A stretch of DNA of 64,000 nucleotides from contig NC_009952.1 of the NCBI RefSeq assembly GCF_000018145.1, positions 3,658,001 to 3,722,000 of the forward strand, in the 5' to 3' direction. This DNA is from Dinoroseobacter shibae DFL 12 = DSM 16493. GTDB lineage: Bacteria; Pseudomonadota; Alphaproteobacteria; Rhodobacterales; Rhodobacteraceae. Positions 1-7,964 of the stretch are shown here, one piece after another. The notes beneath the pieces are model-generated. The model had not been told where the DNA came from. It searched no databases and saw nothing but the letters and a program-made list of their open reading frames with translations. Numbering within the stretch: position 1 is the first letter of the stretch; each line of letters opens with the position of its first letter. The translations under genes and the position numbers were made by a program.

Positions 1-659
1 TGATCGTCGCGCTGGACGGACTGCAAGCGGCCCAAGGTGCGCGGACCCTGATGGGCCGCACCCGGATGCAGGCCGCCCTGCCGATCCCGGTCGCAACACG
101 GCTGGAGGCTTGGCAGACACCGCTCCTACGTGCCCGGGACCGATTTCCGGAGGCGCGCGCCGGGGTCGAACAGTTGCAGTTCGGCGGCCCGGTGGGGCAA
201 CGGTCCCCCCAGATGGCAGCCATTGCCGAAAGGCTGGCCAAGGCACTCGATCTGCCGCCGCCGGGCCCGGTCTGGCACAGCACAAGGGACGGCGTTGTGG
301 GCTACGGCACCTGGCTCGCGCTGGTGACCGGAAGCCTCGGCAAGATGGGGCAGGATATCGCGCTCATGTCCCAGCAGGGATTGGACGATGCGCGGCTCTC
401 CGGCGGTGGGACCAGTTCTGCCATGCCACACAAGCAGAACCCGATTGCCGCGGAAACCCTTGTCACCCTTGCGCGGTTCAACGCGGTGCAGATCGGCGGC
501 CTGCATCAGGCTATGGTGCATGAACAGGAACGCTCCGGCGCAGCGTGGGCGCTGGAATGGATGATCCTGCCGCAGATATGCGAGGCCACCGGCGCGGCCT
601 TGCGCCATGCGGCGGCCCTGCTTGACAGTATCGAAACCCTTGGGAAAAAGCCTGTTTAA
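1..659 (+). CDS. pcaB: 3-carboxy-cis,cis-muconate cycloisomerase, 3' end only
   Basis: C-terminal part (about 218 residues, reading frame from base 3) of a fumarase/aspartase superfamily enzyme. The superfamily signature is visible as GGGTSSAMPHKQNP, the flexible loop that carries the catalytic serine. In the protocatechuate branch of the beta-ketoadipate pathway, PcaB cyclises 3-carboxymuconate to 4-carboxymuconolactone, the substrate of PcaC encoded nearby. Assignment to PcaB rather than adenylosuccinate or argininosuccinate lyase rests on the neighbouring pca genes. The 5' end lies outside the window. The stop codon overlaps the stop of the convergent downstream gene by four bases, so the two are tail to tail. 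In many relatives pcaB follows pcaHG on the same strand; here it faces them. Confidence 0.85.
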   Translation, partial: IVALDGLQAAQGARTLMGRTRMQAALPIPVATRLEAWQTPLLRARDRFPEARAGVEQLQFGGPVGQRSPQMAAIAERLAKALDLPPPGPVWHSTRDGVVGYGTWLALVTGSLGKMGQDIALMSQQGLDDARLSGGGTSSAMPHKQNPIAAETLVTLARFNAVQIGGLHQAMVHEQERSGAAWALEWMILPQICEATGAALRHAAALLDSIETLGKKPV

Positions 660-1495
660 GCCGCCACGGGTCGCAGCCCCAGGATCTCGCGCGCTTGCGC
701 CGGGTCGGCCACCGGGCGCTCGTACTGATTACACAACTCGACCACCCGCCGCACCAGTGCCGCATTGGACGGCGCCAGGGTCTCGCGGTCCAGCCGCACG
801 TTGTCTTCGAGCCCCGTACGCGCATGCCCACCTTCGGCCACGCACCATTCGTTCATGACGATCTGGCTCGCCCCGATTGCCGCCCCGCACCACTCCGCCC
901 CGGGCAAGAGCCGCTCCACTGTCGCGCGATAGAAATCGAATGTCTCGCGATCCACCGGCATCGCGTTCTTCACCCCCATCACGAACTGGATATAGGGACG
1001 GGTCGCCAACCGCCCGTCCCGATGCATCAGGGCCGCATGGTGAATATGGCTCAGATCGAAGGCTTCGATTTCTGGGATCACCTCATGGGCCCGCATTTCC
1101 GACGCCAGCCAGTCCACCAGGTCGGGCGGGTTCTCGTAGACCCGCGTGGGGAAGTTGTTCGACCCCACTGTCAGCGACGCCATGTCCGGGCGCAGGGGCA
1201 GCATCCCGCCCCGTTCCCGCCCAGCGCCGGACCGACCGCCGGTGGAGAACTGAATGATCATGCCCGGGCAGTGCTTCTGCAGCCCTTCCTGCAGACGCGC
1301 GAATTTCTCCGGGTCACTGGACGGCGTTTCATCGTCGTTGCGCACATGGGCGTGGCAGATGCTGGCGCCCGCCTCGAAGGCTTCGTGCGTGCTCTCGACC
1401 TGTTCGGCCACGGTAATCGGCACCGCGGGGTTGGCGGATTTCGTGGCGACGGAGCCAGTGATGGCGACGCAGATGATGCAGGGTTTGCCGGTCAT
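656..1495 (-). CDS. beta-keto acid cleavage enzyme (BKACE, DUF849 family)
   Basis: 279 residues, normal length for the BKACE (3-keto-5-aminohexanoate cleavage enzyme) family, Zn-dependent TIM-barrel enzymes. They condense a beta-keto acid with acetyl-CoA to give acetoacetate and a new acyl-CoA. The metal-binding HxH is seen in GASICHAHVRND near residue 48, and a second His-rich segment (DLSHIHHAALMH) lies mid-protein. It follows pcaG by 9 bases on the same strand and has an AGAGG ribosome site before its ATG. The placement inside a pca operon suggests that its substrate is beta-ketoadipate, which would yield succinyl-CoA and acetoacetate and bypass PcaIJ and the PcaF thiolase. That substrate is inferred from context only; other BKACE members act on carnitine, lysine or other beta-keto acids. 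Confidence 0.85.
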   Translation of the reverse strand: MTGKPCIICVAITGSVATKSANPAVPITVAEQVESTHEAFEAGASICHAHVRNDDETPSSDPEKFARLQEGLQKHCPGMIIQFSTGGRSGAGRERGGMLPLRPDMASLTVGSNNFPTRVYENPPDLVDWLASEMRAHEVIPEIEAFDLSHIHHAALMHRDGRLATRPYIQFVMGVKNAMPVDRETFDFYRATVERLLPGAEWCGAAIGASQIVMNEWCVAEGGHARTGLEDNVRLDRETLAPSNAALVRRVVELCNQYERPVADPAQAREILGLRPVAA

Positions 1496-1504
1496 GGCAG
1501 CCTC

Positions 1505-2119
1505 TCAGAAGTCGAAGAAGATCGTCTCGCGATCCCCTTGCAGGTGGATGTCGAACCGGTAAACGCCCGAAGCTTCGGGCAGGACCAGCAGGGTGGGGAT
1601 GCGGTGGCGATGCTCGATCCGGCTCAGGATCGGGTCTTCGGTATTGGCAGTCACCTCATCGGCGAAATAGGCTCGGGTCTGCAGCCCGAGGTTGATCCCT
1701 CGGGCCACGATCCACAGGCTGATATGGGGTGCCTGCAACCGCCCGTCGATGAAGGGCACGCGCCCCGGTTTGACGGTCTCGAAGCCAAACTCTCCGGTAT
1801 CGGCATCGCAAGCGCAGCGCCCCCAGCCGGTGAAATGCGGATCGGCCCCGCCGCGCGGGTCGCCAGAGGCGAAGCGACCTGCCGCGTCGGCCTGCCAGAT
1901 CTCGACCATCGCATCACGCAGCGGCGCGCCCGCCCCGTCGAAGATCGTGCCCCGCAAAGTGATCTCTTGCCCTTTGACAGAGCCTGTTTTCAGCACTGCG
2001 CCGGGATCAGTATCATAAAACCCGGTCAGCCCGGCATGGTTCGGGGTGCAGCCGATATGCACATATGGGCCTGCGGTCTGGGACGGGGTTTCCTTCAGAT
2101 ATGAGAGGGCTTGCACCAT
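1505..2119 (-). CDS. pcaG: protocatechuate 3,4-dioxygenase alpha subunit
   Basis: 204 residues. Together with PcaH it forms the non-heme Fe(III) intradiol dioxygenase that opens protocatechuate to 3-carboxy-cis,cis-muconate. The start is the ATG at 2119, directly after the pcaH stop (gap of two bases). The frame stays open further upstream, but that region is pcaH in another frame. The N terminus (QTAGPYVHIGCTPNHAG) and the central segment DPHFTGWGRCACD are typical of the alpha chain, which lacks the iron ligands but shapes the active-site pocket. Translational coupling to pcaH is likely. Confidence 0.93.
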   Translation of the reverse strand: MVQALSYLKETPSQTAGPYVHIGCTPNHAGLTGFYDTDPGAVLKTGSVKGQEITLRGTIFDGAGAPLRDAMVEIWQADAAGRFASGDPRGGADPHFTGWGRCACDADTGEFGFETVKPGRVPFIDGRLQAPHISLWIVARGINLGLQTRAYFADEVTANTEDPILSRIEHRHRIPTLLVLPEASGVYRFDIHLQGDRETIFFDF

Positions 2120-2121
2120 GG

Positions 2122-2859
2122 TCACATCCCGTCCTTCCGGTTTTCGAACATGGTCTGGCGTCGCCCGCGCAGCACGATGTCGAACTTGTAGGCGCGCGCG
2201 TCCATGGGGATGTTCCGGGCGCTGTCGACCGGCGCGATCAGGCTCTCGATCGCTGCCCGCGAGGGAATGGCACCCACGATCGGGCACAGCCAGATCAGCG
2301 GATCGCCCTCGAAATACATCTGTGTCACCAGCCGCTGGGCGAATGCGGGCCCGAAGATCGACAGATGGATATGGGCCGGGCGCCAGTCGTTCATACCATT
2401 GGGCCAAGGGTAGGGTCCGGGCATCACCGTCCGAAACTCGTAGGACCCATCCTCGCGCGAAATCACGCGCCCACATCCGCCGAAATGCGGGTCCAACGGG
2501 GCGAGGTAGCTTTCGTTCCGGTGGCGGTAGCGTCCGCCTGCATTGGCCTGCCAGATCTCGATCAGCGCCCCAGGCACCGGGCGCGCGCGCTCGTCCAGCA
2601 CCCGGCCATGAACCACGATGCGCGGCCCGATGGCGGGATTCTCAAGACCCGCGAAGTTGTGGATCAGATCGCCGTCGAGCGGGCCGAGCGTCTCATGCCC
2701 GAATACCGGACCGGTCTCTTCGCCGAGGCTGGTGGGGAAAGACAGGGGCGCCAAGCTGGGCGCCCGTTTCACCGTGGTCTTGTACGCGGGGCTGAGCGCG
2801 GGCGGATGCCAGCCCCGGTCGCGCGGGAAGTACCCGCCGGGTTTCGGTGCATCTGTCAT
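2122..2859 (-). CDS. pcaH: protocatechuate 3,4-dioxygenase beta subunit
   Basis: 245 residues. This is the catalytic subunit that binds Fe(III). The four expected ligands are present in their known spacing: Tyr111 (GGRYRH), Tyr150 (GPYPW), His163 and His165 (RPAHIHLSIFG). These correspond to Tyr108/147 and His160/162 of the Pseudomonas putida enzyme with a constant offset of three. The ATG overlaps the stop of pcaC by four bases and pcaG follows after two bases, so pcaC-pcaH-pcaG form one translationally coupled unit. The complex is cytoplasmic. Confidence 0.95.
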   Translation of the reverse strand: MTDAPKPGGYFPRDRGWHPPALSPAYKTTVKRAPSLAPLSFPTSLGEETGPVFGHETLGPLDGDLIHNFAGLENPAIGPRIVVHGRVLDERARPVPGALIEIWQANAGGRYRHRNESYLAPLDPHFGGCGRVISREDGSYEFRTVMPGPYPWPNGMNDWRPAHIHLSIFGPAFAQRLVTQMYFEGDPLIWLCPIVGAIPSRAAIESLIAPVDSARNIPMDARAYKFDIVLRGRRQTMFENRKDGM

Positions 2860-3242
2860 GACCTTGCCTCCATCTCGGCAAAGGTGGCCTTGGCAAGTTT
2901 GATCGCGTGATTGGCCCGCGGCACCCCGGCATAGATCGCCACGTGTTGGAACACCTCCATCACGTCGGTCTTGCTGGCCCCGGTATTGACGCAGGCCCGG
3001 ACATGCATCGGAATCTCGTCGAAATTCCCGGTGGCGGCCAGCAGCGCAAGCGTCAGCATGGAGCGTTCGCGCCGGCTGATCGCGTCGGAGGCCCAGACGG
3101 TGCCCCAGGCGGCCTCGGTGATCAGCGACTGGAACGGCGCATCCAACGGATTCTTCGCCGCTTCGGCCCGGTCCACATGGGCATCACCCAGCACTGCGCG
3201 CCGCACTTCCATCCCGATCTCGTAGCGTGACTTGTCGCTCAT
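2856..3242 (-). CDS. pcaC: 4-carboxymuconolactone decarboxylase
   Basis: 128 residues, the usual length of stand-alone PcaC, an AhpD-like alpha-helical protein. It decarboxylates 4-carboxymuconolactone to beta-ketoadipate enol-lactone. The conserved stretch AAWGTVWASDAISRRER and a C-terminal HVRACVNTGAS segment are visible. It lies 9 bases downstream of pobA and overlaps pcaH by four bases. The next enzyme, enol-lactone hydrolase PcaD, is not fused to it and is not found in the window. Confidence 0.92.
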   Translation of the reverse strand: MSDKSRYEIGMEVRRAVLGDAHVDRAEAAKNPLDAPFQSLITEAAWGTVWASDAISRRERSMLTLALLAATGNFDEIPMHVRACVNTGASKTDVMEVFQHVAIYAGVPRANHAIKLAKATFAEMEARS

Positions 3243-3251
3243 ATCCGTCTC

Positions 3252-4421
3252 TCAATAAGGCAATCCGACATAGTTCTGCGCCATGGCGGTCTGGGCGGCC
3301 GTATTGCTGCGCAAGAAGTCGATCTCTGCAAGCTGGATCTTGTGCTCGAACTCCGACTGGTCGGGGAAGCGATGCATCAGCTTGCTGAACCACCAGCTGA
3401 ACCGCTCGGTTTTCCAGACCCGTGCCAGCGCCTTCTCGGAATACCTGTTGATCCCCTCGCTATCCCCGTCCTCGTAGAACTGGCGCAGGCCGTTATAAAG
3501 GTAATGCACGTCCGAGGCGGCGGTGTTGAGCCCCTTCGCCCCGGTTGGCGGTACGATATGGGCGGCGTCGCCACACAGGAACAGGCGACCCCAGCGCATC
3601 GGCTCGGTCACGAAGCTGCGCAGCGGTGCGATGGATTTCTCGATGGAAGGCCCGGTGATCAGGCTCTCTGCCTGGGGTTTCGGGATGCGGCGGCGCAATT
3701 CGTCCCAGAAGGCGCTGTCGCTCCAGTCCTCGGGCCGGTCGTCGAGGCGACACTGGATGTAGTACCGGCTGAGATTGGCGTTCCGCATCGAACAGAGCGC
3801 AAAGCCACGCTCGGAATTGGCGTAAATCAGCTCTTCATGGACGGGCGGGGTTTCGGACAGAACCCCGAGCCAACCGAAAGGATAGACCTTCTCGAACTCC
3901 CGCCGTGCGGTTTCGGGGATGGTCTTGCGGCTGATTCCGTGGAACCCGTCACAGCCTGCCACGAAATCGCAGGAAAGGTGCTGCCGCTGCCCGTCCAAGG
4001 TGTAGCTGACGGATGGTGTATCGGTATCTGCCCCTTGGATCTCCACGCCCTCGACCCCGTGCAGGAGGATTCCGCCCGCCGCCTCCCGCGCGGTATAGAG
4101 GTCACGGGTCACCTCGGTCTGACCATAGACCGTCACCGGCTGACCGGTCAGCGCGGTGAAGTCGATGCGAAACATCTCGTCGCCATGGGAGATCACCGTG
4201 CCGTCATGGGGAATGCCCTCGCGTTGCACCCGATCCCCGACCCCGGCCTCGATCATCAGGTCCACGAGTCCGCGTTCCAACACGCCAGCGCGGATGCGGC
4301 CGAGCACATGGGCGCGGCTCTGACGCTCCAGCACGACCGTGTCGATCCCGCGTCTGTGCAATAGCTGCGACAGCAACAGCCCCGAAGGCCCGCCGCCGAT
4401 GATCGCAACCTGGGTCCGCAT
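3252..4421 (-). CDS. pobA: 4-hydroxybenzoate 3-monooxygenase
   Basis: 389 residues, close to the 394 of Pseudomonas PobA. It is a class A flavoprotein monooxygenase that uses NAD(P)H and O2 to make protocatechuate, which the downstream pcaHG enzyme consumes. The FAD-binding GGGPSG lies near residue 9, the DG motif (AGCDGFHGISR) near residue 157, and the GD motif (LFLCGDAAHIVPPTGAKGLN) near residue 280. It is the first gene of the minus-strand block pobA-pcaC-pcaH-pcaG-BKACE. The block starts divergently from the modE-like gene across a 156-base gap, where the promoter should lie. No pcaQ- or pobR-type regulator is adjacent. Confidence 0.95.
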   Translation of the reverse strand: MRTQVAIIGGGPSGLLLSQLLHRRGIDTVVLERQSRAHVLGRIRAGVLERGLVDLMIEAGVGDRVQREGIPHDGTVISHGDEMFRIDFTALTGQPVTVYGQTEVTRDLYTAREAAGGILLHGVEGVEIQGADTDTPSVSYTLDGQRQHLSCDFVAGCDGFHGISRKTIPETARREFEKVYPFGWLGVLSETPPVHEELIYANSERGFALCSMRNANLSRYYIQCRLDDRPEDWSDSAFWDELRRRIPKPQAESLITGPSIEKSIAPLRSFVTEPMRWGRLFLCGDAAHIVPPTGAKGLNTAASDVHYLYNGLRQFYEDGDSEGINRYSEKALARVWKTERFSWWFSKLMHRFPDQSEFEHKIQLAEIDFLRSNTAAQTAMAQNYVGLPY

Positions 4422-4577
4422 GCGCCTCCTCCCGATAAGTCGCCTCGGCCGGAACCGTAGGCGCAGGCCCCCGTCAAGTAAAACGGAGAATTCCGCGCTC
4501 TGGGCGCGTGGTTTCGTTATTGCCCGCGGACTATATCGCCCCTAGTATCCGGCAATCGGATCAGGATGGACCGCCCC

Positions 4578-4931
4578 ATGTCACCCCGCCTGCGCTTGCG
4601 GCTGCAATTCGAAGAAGGCGCCCGGCTCGGTCCGGGCAAGGCCGATCTGCTGGAGCATATCGGGGCCACCGGGTCCATCTCCGCCGCGGGCCGCGCCATG
4701 AAGATGAGCTATACCCGCGCCTGGGCCTTGGTCGAGCAGATGAATGACACTTTTGCCGAACCCCTTGTCAGCAGTGCCCGCGGGGGCGCCAAGGGCGGGG
4801 GGGCGCAGCTGACCGAGGCGGGGACCGCCGTGCTGACCCATTACCGGCAACTCGAAGCCGCCGCCGCGACGGCCGGCGCGCCGCAGATCGCCGCGATCGA
4901 GGCGCTGCGCAAGGGGGCCCACGATGACTAG
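4578..4931 (+). CDS. modE: short ModE-type winged-helix regulator
   Basis: 117 residues from the ATG at 4578; an in-frame ATG at 4566 would add four residues, but its AGGA ribosome site would have no spacer. It contains the LysR-like winged helix of the ModE N-terminal domain (GATGSISAAGRAMKMSYTRAW, recognition helix near residues 35-55). It lacks the C-terminal Mop/TOBE molybdate-binding domains of full-length ModE, as in many alphaproteobacterial versions. The modA start lies inside its last codons, so it is the first gene of a modEABC operon. It probably represses the operon when molybdate is plentiful; how such short forms sense molybdate is not visible in the sequence. Confidence 0.85.
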   Translation: MSPRLRLRLQFEEGARLGPGKADLLEHIGATGSISAAGRAMKMSYTRAWALVEQMNDTFAEPLVSSARGGAKGGGAQLTEAGTAVLTHYRQLEAAAATAGAPQIAAIEALRKGAHDD

Positions 4932-5676
4932 GCTCTGGCAGGGGCTCTGTGCGGCCGCCTTGCTCTGGGCCCAGCCCGTCAGTGCACGCGACGTGTCGGT
5001 CTTCGCCGCCGCCAGCCTGAAAACCGCCCTGGAAGAAATCGCCGCCGACTGGCGCGACGAGACCGGGCATGCCGCGACCCTGACCTTCGCGGCCAGCTCC
5101 ACCATCGCCCGGCAAGTGGATCAGGGCGCACCGGCGGATCTGGTCCTGCTTGCCAGCGCCGACTGGATGGACTGGCTCGCCGCGCGCGACCTTCTGCGGG
5201 CGGGAAGCCGCGTGGCGCTCCTGGGAAACACGCTGGTCCTGATCGGATCCCAAGCGGCCCCGCCACTGGACCCGGCGCCCGGTTTTCCCCTGGCCGAGCG
5301 TCTGGGCGATGACTTTCTCGCCATGGCGCTGGTCTCTGCGGTGCCCGTGGGGATCTATGGCAAGGCGGCGCTGACGAACCTCGGTGTCTGGGACACGGTC
5401 GCCGACCATGTTGCGCAGACCGACAATGCCCGCACCGCGCTCGCCCTGGTCGCCAGCGGCGAAGCGCCCCTCGGCATCGTGTACGCCAGCGATGCACAGG
5501 CCGAGCCGCGCGTGCATGTGCTCGGCCGGTTTCCCGCCGAGAGCCATCCGACCATCACCTATCCCGCCGCGCTCACCGTCGAGGCGCGGCCCGAGGCTGC
5601 CGCCTTCCTGTCTTTCCTGCAATCGCCCGAGGCCGCTTCGGTATTCCGGTCCCACGGGTTTGTCATCCATGACTGA
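4924..5676 (+). CDS. modA: molybdate-binding periplasmic protein
   Basis: 250 residues. A Sec signal peptide is visible with probable cleavage after Ala21 (QPVSA/RDVSV). The mature start VSVFAAASLKTALEEIA is the typical ModA N terminus, in which Ser residues bind the oxyanion. The protein captures molybdate (or tungstate) in the periplasm and delivers it to ModB. Its ATG overlaps the modE-like gene by eight bases, and its end overlaps modB, which supports coupled translation. Confidence 0.93.
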   Translation: MTRLWQGLCAAALLWAQPVSARDVSVFAAASLKTALEEIAADWRDETGHAATLTFAASSTIARQVDQGAPADLVLLASADWMDWLAARDLLRAGSRVALLGNTLVLIGSQAAPPLDPAPGFPLAERLGDDFLAMALVSAVPVGIYGKAALTNLGVWDTVADHVAQTDNARTALALVASGEAPLGIVYASDAQAEPRVHVLGRFPAESHPTITYPAALTVEARPEAAAFLSFLQSPEAASVFRSHGFVIHD

Positions 5677-6367
5677 CTGGCTCGGCCCGGAGGCCTGGGC
5701 CGCCGTGGCCCTGTCCTTGCAAGTGTCGTTCTGGGCGACGCTGCTCAGCCTTCCGCTGGGCATTTTCGTCGCCTACGCGCTGTCCCGCTGGAATTTTCCG
5801 GGGCGACAGTTGCTCAACGGGCTTGTCCACCTGCCGCTGATCCTTCCGCCGGTGGTCACGGGGTATCTTCTGCTGCTCGCCTTCGGACGACGCGGGCCGG
5901 TGGGCAGCTTTCTCGAAGAAACTTTCGGCTTCGTTCTCGCCTTTCGCTGGACCGGGGCGGCGCTGGCCGCGGCGGTCATGGCTTTCCCGCTCATGGTCCG
6001 CGCGATCCGGCTCGCCATCGACGCAGTGGACCCCAAGCTCGAACAGGCCGCTGCCACCCTGGGCGCCCCCCGCGCCTGGGTGTTCGCCACGATCACCTTG
6101 CCCCTGATCCTGCCGGGGATTCTCGTGGGTGCGATCCTCGCCTTCGCCAAGGCGATGGGGGAGTTCGGCGCCACGATCACCTTCGTCTCGAACATTCCCG
6201 GCCAGACCCAGACCGTGCCGTCCGCCATCTATGCCTTCCTGCAGGTGCCGGGCGAAGAAAGCACCGCGCTGCGCCTCGTCCTCGTTTCGGTCGCCATTGC
6301 CATGGCTGCGCTCTTGTTGTCCGAGGTCGTCTCGCGGGCGGTGGCGAGACGGATCGCGGGTCAATGA
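5669..6367 (+). CDS. modB: molybdate ABC transporter permease
   Basis: 232 residues from the ATG at 5669, which overlaps the last bases of modA. The same frame is open further upstream but lies inside modA. Five to six hydrophobic segments are seen. The EAA loop that contacts the ATPase is recognisable around EQAAATLGAPRAWVFATITL. The protein forms the inner-membrane channel of the ModABC importer. The stop overlaps the modC start. Confidence 0.93.
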   Translation: MTDWLGPEAWAAVALSLQVSFWATLLSLPLGIFVAYALSRWNFPGRQLLNGLVHLPLILPPVVTGYLLLLAFGRRGPVGSFLEETFGFVLAFRWTGAALAAAVMAFPLMVRAIRLAIDAVDPKLEQAAATLGAPRAWVFATITLPLILPGILVGAILAFAKAMGEFGATITFVSNIPGQTQTVPSAIYAFLQVPGEESTALRLVLVSVAIAMAALLLSEVVSRAVARRIAGQ

Positions 6368-7446
6368 CGCTCTCGGTGCGCATCAATCACGGCTTCCCGG
6401 GCTTCGCGCTCGACGTGGCCTTCGACGCGCCGCCCGGAATCACCGCCCTGTTCGGAAAATCGGGCTCGGGCAAGACATCCGTGGTGAACGCAGTCGCCGG
6501 GTTGTTGCGCCCCGATGCCGGCACGATCCGGGTCGCGGACAGGCTCCTGTTCGATGCGGAGCGGCGCATCTGCGTGCCGACGCATCGGCGGCGGCTTGGC
6601 TATGTTTTCCAGGAAGGGCGCCTTTTTCCCCACCTGACGGTGCGGCAGAACCTGTGCTACGGGCGGTGGTTCGCCAAGGGGCGGGCAGGGTCAGATCCGA
6701 TCGACCGGATTGTCGAATTGCTGGGCATCGGTCCCCTGCTGGACCGGCAGCCGGGCGCGCTTTCGGGCGGGGAAAAGCAGAGGGTGGCGATCGGGCGGGC
6801 GCTCCTGTCCGAGCCGGAGCTGCTGTTGATGGACGAACCTCTTGCTGCGCTGGACAGCGCCCGCAAGGCCGAGATCCTGCCCTATATCCAGCGGCTGCGC
6901 GACGAGACCGACACGCCCATCCTCTATGTCAGCCATTCCGTGCCGGAGGTCGCCCGCATCGCCACCACCGTGGTCGCGCTGGAGGCGGGCCGGGTGCTGC
7001 GCAGCGGTCCCGCGCAAGCGGTTCTGGCCGATCCGGATGTGGCACCCGCGCTGGGCATCCGGGAGGCCGGCGCCTTGCTTTCGGGTATTGTCCGCGAACA
7101 CGCGGAAGATGGTGTCACCGCCTTGGCCTTCAGCGGCGGCACCCTGTACCTGCCGCTGCAAAGGGATCCGGTTGGGGCCGACCTGCGCGTGCGGATCGAG
7201 GCAAAGGACGTGTTGCTGGCCACCGAGGCGCCCACGGGCCTGTCGGCCCTGAACATCTTTCCCGCCCGGATTGAAAAGCTGCGTCAGGGCGACGGCCCGG
7301 GGGTTCTGGTGCAACTGCGGATCGGGACCGACCTGGTCCTCAGTCGCGTGACCCGTCGGTCGGCAAACCGCATGGGGCTCGCGGTTGGGCAGAGCTGCTA
7401 TGCGGTTCTCAAAACGGTATCCGTGGCCAAGCAGGATATCGGGTAG
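6364..7446 (+). CDS. modC: molybdate ABC transporter ATP-binding protein
   Basis: 360 residues. Walker A is at residues 31-39 (GKSGSGKTS), the ABC signature LSGGEKQRVAIGRALL is mid-protein, and Walker B is LLMDEPLAALD. The last roughly 70 residues form a Mop/TOBE domain (AKDVLLATEAPTGLSALNIF), which in ModC binds molybdate for feedback control. It powers molybdate import. It is the last gene of the modEABC operon; the convergent Hpt gene ends 30 bases downstream. Confidence 0.93.
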   Translation: MTLSVRINHGFPGFALDVAFDAPPGITALFGKSGSGKTSVVNAVAGLLRPDAGTIRVADRLLFDAERRICVPTHRRRLGYVFQEGRLFPHLTVRQNLCYGRWFAKGRAGSDPIDRIVELLGIGPLLDRQPGALSGGEKQRVAIGRALLSEPELLLMDEPLAALDSARKAEILPYIQRLRDETDTPILYVSHSVPEVARIATTVVALEAGRVLRSGPAQAVLADPDVAPALGIREAGALLSGIVREHAEDGVTALAFSGGTLYLPLQRDPVGADLRVRIEAKDVLLATEAPTGLSALNIFPARIEKLRQGDGPGVLVQLRIGTDLVLSRVTRRSANRMGLAVGQSCYAVLKTVSVAKQDIG

Positions 7447-7476
7447 GCGAGGGCACGAGCCTGCTGCGCCCCCGGA

Positions 7477-7809
7477 TCAGGCCACCCGCTGCTCCTGCAA
7501 GCCTTCGGTGAAGACCTTCTGCGCTGCTTCGAAAGCTTGCATGACGGCATCGATATCCACGGACCCGCCATTTCCGGCTTCGGCGGCCGCCTCGCCCGCC
7601 GCGCAGAGCTTGCCGAGTTCGCGAAAGCCAAGGTTCCAGGCACAGCCCTTGATCAGATGCATCAACTCTTCCAGTTCCGACCCCTTGTCCGCATCCGGCA
7701 GCGCCCCGATCGCGGCCTCCACCTCTTCCATGAAAACCTCGACGATTTCGCCGAAGTCATCGGCGCCGATTTCGTCCTGCAACTCGCGCACTCTTGCCCA
7801 GTCGATCAT
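7477..7809 (-). CDS. histidine phosphotransfer (Hpt) domain protein
   Basis: 110 residues, a single Hpt domain. The phospho-accepting site is His51 in the motif HLIKGCAWNLGF (HxxKG.....G). Such proteins shuttle phosphate between a hybrid kinase and a response regulator. It is divergent from the REC-SpoIIE phosphatase gene that begins 156 bases away, so the two probably act in the same relay. The cognate kinase is not in the window. Confidence 0.85.
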   Translation of the reverse strand: MIDWARVRELQDEIGADDFGEIVEVFMEEVEAAIGALPDADKGSELEELMHLIKGCAWNLGFRELGKLCAAGEAAAEAGNGGSVDIDAVMQAFEAAQKVFTEGLQEQRVA

Positions 7810-7964
7810 GTCATCACCTCATGCACCGCCAAATACATCTTCTGGTTAGGCCTATCCCGTTAAGGTTTCCTGACCGGGACAGGGATTTTGAGCGGCATTT
7901 TAGATTTCACGCTCTGTTAAGCGCGAGGCTCTAGAGCTTGGCCAAGCGTAGTGAGCGAGACTGT

